Assembly (NCBI GenBank): GCA_964387695.1
Contig: CAYLXI010000004.1
Span: forward strand, 1-28,637
Length of the DNA: 28,637 bases
Origin: Thiosulfativibrio sp964387695
GTDB taxonomy: Bacteria; Pseudomonadota; Gammaproteobacteria; Thiomicrospirales; Thiomicrospiraceae
Direction of reading: 5' to 3'
In this document: positions 24,700-28,637 of the stretch, one piece after another
How the letters are laid out: every line of letters starts with the position of its first letter
How positions within the stretch are numbered: the first letter of the stretch is position 1
Notes under the pieces: generated by a model
Seen by the model: the letters and a program-made list of their open reading frames with translations, nothing else
What the model was told of the DNA's origin: nothing
Databases searched by the model: none
Translations under genes and position numbers: made by a program

Positions 24700-25272
24700 T
24701 TAGGGGGTTTGTATTTTAACTAATTCTGATTGAATGCGTAACAAATGGTCAAGCTCAACTTGATCTCTTTTAGCTTGATCTTTTGATTGATAAGGCCCTA
24801 TTCGTAATGAATAATATCCCGTTGCAGGGAAATATCTTATCGACACATCATAATCATATTTTAAATTTGCTTTCATCTCTTCAGCCATTTCTTTATTTCT
24901 ATAAGCAACTAGGCGAATAATCCAAGTTGGAGTAATAATCTCTTCTTGAAAAACTTTATTTTCTTCTCTTTCGGCAAGAGACTTGGCTTTATTTAAGGGT
25001 TTATCTAATAATTTCTGGGGGGTGTCCTTTTCAGGTACAACTAAAGGCTTTGTTACCATTTCTTCTGTAATCACTTGCTTGGGTAGCACAAAAGGACTGT
25101 TTACAATACTTACTTCCGTATTGTTAAAGGTGTCAAAACTATTTGGCTTAAAATTAACGGGGTTGCTATACCAAACAGGCACAATCACGACCAATAGCAC
25201 TAACCACACAACCGCACCTATCAGTCGATATTGACTTTGGTCTAAAGCCACTTCTTCAACTTGATTAGCCAT
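24700..25272 (-). CDS. SPOR-domain inner-membrane protein (DedD-like)
   Basis: A bitopic membrane protein of 190 residues: short cytoplasmic N-terminus, one transmembrane helix (about 17-34, V-V-W-L-V-L-L-V-V-I-V-P-V-W), a low-complexity periplasmic linker, and a C-terminal SPOR domain (about 112-188) with W-I-I-R-L-V-A-Y, A-T-G-Y-Y-S-L-R-I-G-P-Y and the following helix. SPOR domains bind glycan strands stripped of stem peptides at the division septum, so a division role like DedD is likely. Position between folC and purF matches dedD. The ATG at 25272 was chosen over the GTG at 25278 because an AAGAG element sits 5 nt upstream. It overlaps folC by 8 bp. Confidence 0.88.
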   Translation of the reverse strand: MANQVEEVALDQSQYRLIGAVVWLVLLVVIVPVWYSNPVNFKPNSFDTFNNTEVSIVNSPFVLPKQVITEEMVTKPLVVPEKDTPQKLLDKPLNKAKSLAEREENKVFQEEIITPTWIIRLVAYRNKEMAEEMKANLKYDYDVSIRYFPATGYYSLRIGPYQSKDQAKRDQVELDHLLRIQSELVKIQTP

Positions 25273-26557
25273 TGACACTCTTCATCACTTTAGACACGGT
25301 AAAAAAAGATCCCCAAGTTAAAACAGAGGGCGTATTTTCTTTTGTTATTTGAGAAACTGCCAACTCAATTGAATCAAAATTCTTGATATTTTTAGGCTCG
25401 ACCCCTGCTGAGACTAGCAAATCCCTAAGAGATTTAACCGACATAGAGCGAGCAATATTTAAGTCTGCAATCATCCAGTTTTTAATATAGGGTGAAAGTA
25501 TTTTAACCATGGGTAAAGATTCTTTATCCTCCAAAACAGAAAATATGGCAAACTCAAAATAAAACTTTTGTTGATACAAATATTCTGCTAAAACACCCGC
25601 TGCATGAGGGTTATGAGCCACATCTAGCAACCAGTTTTGTTCCTTAACCAACAAAGATTGTAAACGGCCTGGATTTTTGGTCTTTTTAAGACCTTCAAAA
25701 ATATGTTGTTCAGAAACAGGAAGTTCTTTTGACAAACTTAAAACCACTGCCACCACACCTGAGGCATTTTGTATTTGAAAATCGCCTTTTAAAGCAGGAA
25801 GAGGCAAGTTTTCTAAACAAAAACCTTGTTGCTTAAAAGACCACACCTGGTAATTTTGAGAAGATTTTAGAGCTTTTTTGTCCCATTTAAAGTCCTTGCC
25901 TAAACGCTTCAAGGATACTGAGTGCTGCTTAGCATACTGCACTAAAGTATCAGGCACATCAGGGTCAGAGCAAATAGCAACACGACCAGATCTCATAATA
26001 GCCGCCTTCTCTAAGGCAGCTTTGTTAATGTCCCTTCCAAGCCATTCGATATGATCAATGTCTATCGCGGTAATCAAGGCAAGGTTAGCATCAATAATGT
26101 TAACCGCATCTAAGCGCCCACCTAGACCAACCTCAAGAAGAATAATATCTAAATTTACTTGTTTAAAAATAACTAAAGCGGCTAATGTTGCAAATTCAAA
26201 ATAGGTTAATTTAGTTTCATCGCGTGCTTGCTCTATTTTACAAAAAGCATCAACAATCAGCTGGTCTTCAATAGGTTTGCCATTAACTTGAATGCGTTCA
26301 TTAAAGTGCAACAGATGAGGTGAAGTATAAGCACCCACCTGATAACCTGCCGCACGATAAACAGCACTTAACATGGCAACACTTGAACCCTTGCCGTTAG
26401 TGCCTGCAACAGAAATAACCTTAGGATTTGGGTTTAGCAATCCCATAACCTGGGCAACTTGCTTTATCCTATCTAGCCCAAGGTCAATCTCCTGAGCATG
26501 TAAAGCCAAGAGCCAATCTATCCAAACGGTTAACGAGCTATTATGGTTTGGGTTCAC
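25265..26557 (-). CDS. folC: Bifunctional folylpolyglutamate/dihydrofolate synthase
   Basis: Adds glutamate to dihydropteroate and extends polyglutamate tails of folates; a Mur-ligase-fold ATPase. The 430-residue product has the start W-I-D-W-L-L-A-L-H-A-Q-E-I-D-L-G-L-D-R typical of FolC, the P-loop G-T-N-G-K-G-S-S (52-59), T-S-P-H-L-L-H-F-N-E-R-I and L-L-E-V-G-L-G-G-R-L-D-A, then the C-terminal domain with L-L-D-V-A-H-N-P-H. The frame is open to 26614 inside accD. I chose the GTG at 26557 because GGAAAG lies 5 nt upstream and the protein then begins as in the family, giving a 17-bp overlap with accD. Confidence 0.95.
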   Translation of the reverse strand: MNPNHNSSLTVWIDWLLALHAQEIDLGLDRIKQVAQVMGLLNPNPKVISVAGTNGKGSSVAMLSAVYRAAGYQVGAYTSPHLLHFNERIQVNGKPIEDQLIVDAFCKIEQARDETKLTYFEFATLAALVIFKQVNLDIILLEVGLGGRLDAVNIIDANLALITAIDIDHIEWLGRDINKAALEKAAIMRSGRVAICSDPDVPDTLVQYAKQHSVSLKRLGKDFKWDKKALKSSQNYQVWSFKQQGFCLENLPLPALKGDFQIQNASGVVAVVLSLSKELPVSEQHIFEGLKKTKNPGRLQSLLVKEQNWLLDVAHNPHAAGVLAEYLYQQKFYFEFAIFSVLEDKESLPMVKILSPYIKNWMIADLNIARSMSVKSLRDLLVSAGVEPKNIKNFDSIELAVSQITKENTPSVLTWGSFFTVSKVMKSVNG

Positions 26558-27521
26558 TACTGCTTTCCAAATTTGCAATGTTATCCATACTCTTAATATC
26601 CTTTTGAATAACATCCTTTTGAATAATATCCTCTGGAATTTTTTCCTGCTCTAATAATTTAATAGAATCACTTTTATTTAATAGCATGTTACAAATAGAA
26701 GAAATTTCTTTCGTTAGCTCATTACGATGCAAAATCATATCTATTGCACCATGCTCCAATAAAAACTCGCTTCTTTGAAAGCCTTCTGGCAAAGTTTCAC
26801 GAACCGTTTGCTCAATCACTCTAGGGCCGGCAAAACCAATTAAAGCTTTAGGTTCGGCAATATTCACATCGCCTAACATAGCAAAACTTGCAGAAACTCC
26901 GCCCATTGTTGGGTCAGTTAACACGGAAATAAAAGGGAGTTTTTTGGCTCGTAAACGCCCAAGAGCAGCTGAAGTTTTAGCCATTTGCATCAAAGAAAAT
27001 AATGCCTCCTGCATTCTAGCACCACCACTGGCAGAAAACACTATGAGAGGACATTTTAATTCAATGGCTTGATTAACCGCTCGCACGAACTTTTCGCCCA
27101 TAACTGAACCCATTGAACCGCCCATAAACTTAAACTCAAAAGCCCCTGCAACAACTTCAAGACCTTCAATTTTACCAATCATAGTAATAAAGGAGTCTTT
27201 TTCGCCTGTTACTTTTTGTGCTTGAGATATTCTGTTTTTATAAGTTTTAATATCTTTAAATTTTAACCTATCAACAGGCGTTAGTTCTGCTGAAATTTCT
27301 TTACTAGAACCCTCATCCAAAAAAGATAATAAACGGGCTCGTCCACCTAAACGCATATGGTGATCACACTTTGGACAGACTTCTTTATTACGCGTAACTT
27401 CTGAACGATACAAGGTGTTCTCGCATTTATCACACTTAATCCACAAGCCTTCTGGAACAGAGCTTCTTCGTCCAGTTACTTGCTGCTTAATACTAGGTAA
27501 TATTTTTTCAAACCAACTCAT
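26541..27521 (-). CDS. accD: Acetyl-CoA carboxylase carboxyltransferase subunit beta
   Basis: With AccA, transfers the carboxyl group from biotin to acetyl-CoA to give malonyl-CoA for fatty acid synthesis. The 326-residue protein has the N-terminal zinc ribbon C30-x2-C33 ... C49-x2-C52 and the crotonase-like core with F-M-G-G-S-M-G-S-V-M-G-E, S-A-S-G-G-A-R-M-Q-E and L-T-D-P-T-M-G-G-V-S-A-S-F-A. The last ~30 residues are an extra hydrophilic tail containing a short repeat. The GTG at 27533 was rejected for the ATG at 27521, with GGAG 7 nt upstream. It is the first gene of the accD-folC-SPOR-purF-metZ operon. Confidence 0.97.
   Translation of the reverse strand: MSWFEKILPSIKQQVTGRRSSVPEGLWIKCDKCENTLYRSEVTRNKEVCPKCDHHMRLGGRARLLSFLDEGSSKEISAELTPVDRLKFKDIKTYKNRISQAQKVTGEKDSFITMIGKIEGLEVVAGAFEFKFMGGSMGSVMGEKFVRAVNQAIELKCPLIVFSASGGARMQEALFSLMQMAKTSAALGRLRAKKLPFISVLTDPTMGGVSASFAMLGDVNIAEPKALIGFAGPRVIEQTVRETLPEGFQRSEFLLEHGAIDMILHRNELTKEISSICNMLLNKSDSIKLLEQEKIPEDIIQKDVIQKDIKSMDNIANLESSSEPKP
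26599..26643 (-). repeat. 15-bp in-frame tandem repeat in the accD 3' end
   Basis: Two nearly identical 15-bp units, TCCTTTTGAATAACA (26599-26613) and TCCTTTTGAATAATA (26614-26628), differ at one base; a diverged third unit follows (26629-26643). Being a multiple of three it stays in frame and encodes successive pentapeptides of the form (E/K)-D-(I/V)-I-Q in the AccD C-terminal tail. Confidence 0.8.
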
Positions 27522-27541
27522 TATTATCTCCACATAAAAAC

Positions 27542-27570
27542 TTCATATCCCATCCCGTTGTATTACCCAA
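27542..27570 (-). promoter_or_regulatory. Promoter candidate for the accD operon
   Basis: On the minus strand, TTGGGT (27565-27570), a 17-bp spacer and TATGAA (27542-27547), 21 bp before the accD ATG. Spacing is ideal but the hexamers are only fair. It lies downstream of the trpA terminator, where a new promoter is expected. Confidence 0.3.
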
Positions 27571-27586
27571 ATCGCTACTTAGAAAA

Positions 27587-27739
27587 ATGGCATATAGCAC
27601 CAGACCTTGCCCGCTATGTATTCACAAAATAGGCATTCATAAAAAATGCCCACTTAACCGATGGGTGAAACTAAGGTTTTTACAAACGCCTAGCGAACAA
27701 GATCTAGCACTCTATATTCAGTTTATAAGTAATAATTAG
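27587..27739 (+). CDS. Possible 50-residue plus-strand ORF between trpA and accD
   Basis: An ATG at 27587 opens a 50-codon frame ending TAG at 27739, and the frame stays open upstream through the accD start. The product would begin MAYSTRPCPLCIHK and contains three cysteines (C-P-L-C and a later K-C-P) with interspersed histidines, a faint zinc-binding look. There is no ribosome binding site or promoter before the ATG, codon use includes several rare codons, and the trpA terminator lies inside it on the other strand. I do not recognise the product. It is as likely to be chance or a gene remnant as a real gene. Confidence 0.15.
   Translation: MAYSTRPCPLCIHKIGIHKKCPLNRWVKLRFLQTPSEQDLALYIQFISNN
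27626..27650 (-). terminator. Probable terminator after trpA
   Basis: GGCATT (27632-27637) and AATGCC (27645-27650) form a 6-bp stem with a 7-base loop, followed on the minus strand by UAUUUUG. It lies about 95 bp after the trpA stop, in the 222-bp gap before accD, and would separate the trp genes from the accD operon. Confidence 0.5.
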
Positions 27740-27743
27740 GGTA

Positions 27744-28568
27744 TTACGAATGTTCAGCATCTGCTTTATCCACTGCTGTTTTAAACTGCTTCATCTTGTT
27801 AGAAACAACTTTCTGTATCATTAAATAACCAGCGTCTTTTTGTTCATCTATTAAATTAACCAATGCAGATCCCACAATAATTGCATCAGCTATTTTAGCC
27901 ATTTGATACGCTGTTTCAGAATCTTTAATCCCAAAACCTACCCCTACAGGTAAAGAAGTTTTAGACTTTAAATGTTCTACATGTTGCTTAACATCTTCTA
28001 TATCCAAATCTTTAGAGCCAGTAACACCTTTTAAAGACACATAATAAATAAAACCGCTGCCTTGTTCATTAACCGCTGTTAAACGGCTATTAGGTGTAGT
28101 GGGTGAAACTAAAAATATTCTATCTAAATTTTCGGCTTGCAATGCTGGCAAGTAATTTTCGGTTTCTTCTGGCGGCATATCAACGGTTAAAACGCCATCT
28201 ACTCCTGCTAAGTTAGCTTTTTGAGAAAAATCTTTAAACCCTTTAGCTTCAATAGGGTTTAAGTATCCCATTAAAATAACAGGTGTGGTTTGATCTTTTT
28301 CTCTAAATGTTTTTACATAATTTAAAACATCACTCAAACTAACATTATGCTCTAAAGCTCTTTCTACTGCTTTTTGAATAACCGGCCCGTCTGCCATAGG
28401 GTCAGAAAAGGGTACACCCAACTCAAGTAAGTTTGCTCCTTTTTCAACCAACAAGTGCATTAATTTAACTGTAATATCAGGATGAGGGTCTCCAGCAGTA
28501 ATATAAGGGATTAAAGCCGTTTTATTTTGGCTTTTTAATTTTTCTAGAGTGACCTGAATTCTACTCAT
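27744..28568 (-). CDS. trpA: Tryptophan synthase alpha chain
   Basis: Cleaves indole-3-glycerol phosphate to indole and glyceraldehyde 3-phosphate, passing indole to TrpB. The 274-residue TIM barrel has the catalytic E49 (L-L-E-L-G-V-P-F-S-D-P) and D60 (M-A-D-G-P), at the same numbers as in E. coli. It also has the Y-I-T-A-G-D-P start region and the phosphate loops V-G-F-G-I and V-G-S-A. The frame is open to 28610, but the ATG at 28568 has a GGAG site 6 nt upstream and the family start M-S-R-I. It begins 1 bp after the trpB stop, so the two subunits are translationally coupled. Confidence 0.97.
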   Translation of the reverse strand: MSRIQVTLEKLKSQNKTALIPYITAGDPHPDITVKLMHLLVEKGANLLELGVPFSDPMADGPVIQKAVERALEHNVSLSDVLNYVKTFREKDQTTPVILMGYLNPIEAKGFKDFSQKANLAGVDGVLTVDMPPEETENYLPALQAENLDRIFLVSPTTPNSRLTAVNEQGSGFIYYVSLKGVTGSKDLDIEDVKQHVEHLKSKTSLPVGVGFGIKDSETAYQMAKIADAIIVGSALVNLIDEQKDAGYLMIQKVVSNKMKQFKTAVDKADAEHS

Positions 28569-28569
28569 T

Positions 28570-28637
28570 CTATTCTCCATTAAAAAATTCAAAGCCTTCA
28601 ATTTTGGCAATTGTGTTCATATCTTTATCACCACGCC
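28570..28637 (-). CDS. trpB: Tryptophan synthase beta chain, C-terminal end only
   Basis: The last 21 codons and stop of an ORF entering from the right edge. The peptide begins R-G-D-K-D-M and ends F-E-F-F-N-G-E. The G-R-G-D-K-D motif is the conserved C-terminal signature of TrpB, and the gene directly precedes trpA, as in most bacteria. The remainder lies outside the window. The tail after the motif is somewhat longer than in E. coli. Confidence 0.9.
   Translation of the reverse strand, partial: RGDKDMNTIAKIEGFEFFNGE

Noticed and set aside
26558..26614. N-terminal extension of folC
   Set aside because: Lies inside accD; the GTG at 26557 has a GGAAAG site and gives the family start.

Overview
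The window is a chromosomal stretch of an AT-rich gammaproteobacterium. Evidence: the order rlmE-ftsH-folP-glmM beside a divergent yhbY, tpiA-secG-tRNA-Leu(GAG), and accD-folC-SPOR protein-purF-metZ next to trpBA; an initiator tRNA at the left edge; and a complete 14-gene NADH dehydrogenase operon with separate nuoC and nuoD. The metZ-type sulfhydrylase and the nuo operon sitting between the secG/tRNA-Leu unit and the tRNA-fMet would fit Legionella-like or sulfur-oxidising (Thiomicrospira/Thioglobus-like) lineages. That placement is inference; no 16S or marker search could be run. Almost everything is on the minus strand; yhbY is the only confident plus-strand gene.

Region 1 (1-15075): read in transcription order from the right, a promoter and a GTG-started nuoA open the operon nuoABCDEFGHIJKLMN. 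A DUF2818 membrane protein follows, and then a separate stable-RNA-type promoter driving tRNA-fMet, which is cut by the window edge. The genes make a proton-pumping complex I: NuoEFG form the NADH module, NuoBCDI the quinone-reducing arm, and NuoAHJKLMN the membrane arm. Nearly all iron-sulfur ligands can be read off. NuoG is the short form without the N7 cluster cysteines.

Region 2 (15092-17824): tpiA-secG-tRNA-Leu(GAG) form a tight unit with a near-consensus promoter in front of tpiA. glmM lies upstream.

Region 3 (17825-21920): folP, ftsH and rlmE on the minus strand, with a terminator/attenuator hairpin between ftsH and folP. yhbY is divergent from rlmE.

Region 4 (21974-28637): a compact, partly overlapping five-gene operon accD-folC-SPOR-purF-metZ, preceded by trpA and the last codons of trpB. 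The cvpA gene often found before purF is absent.

No insertion sequence, prophage, CRISPR array, toxin-antitoxin pair or defence system is visible, and this looks like core chromosome. The items most worth a second look are small: U at position 1 of the initiator tRNA, a 9-bp tandem repeat between nuoL and nuoM, a perfect dyad in the nuoA leader, a 125-bp gap inside nuoFG, an in-frame repeat in the accD tail, and a small plus-strand ORF between accD and trpA.
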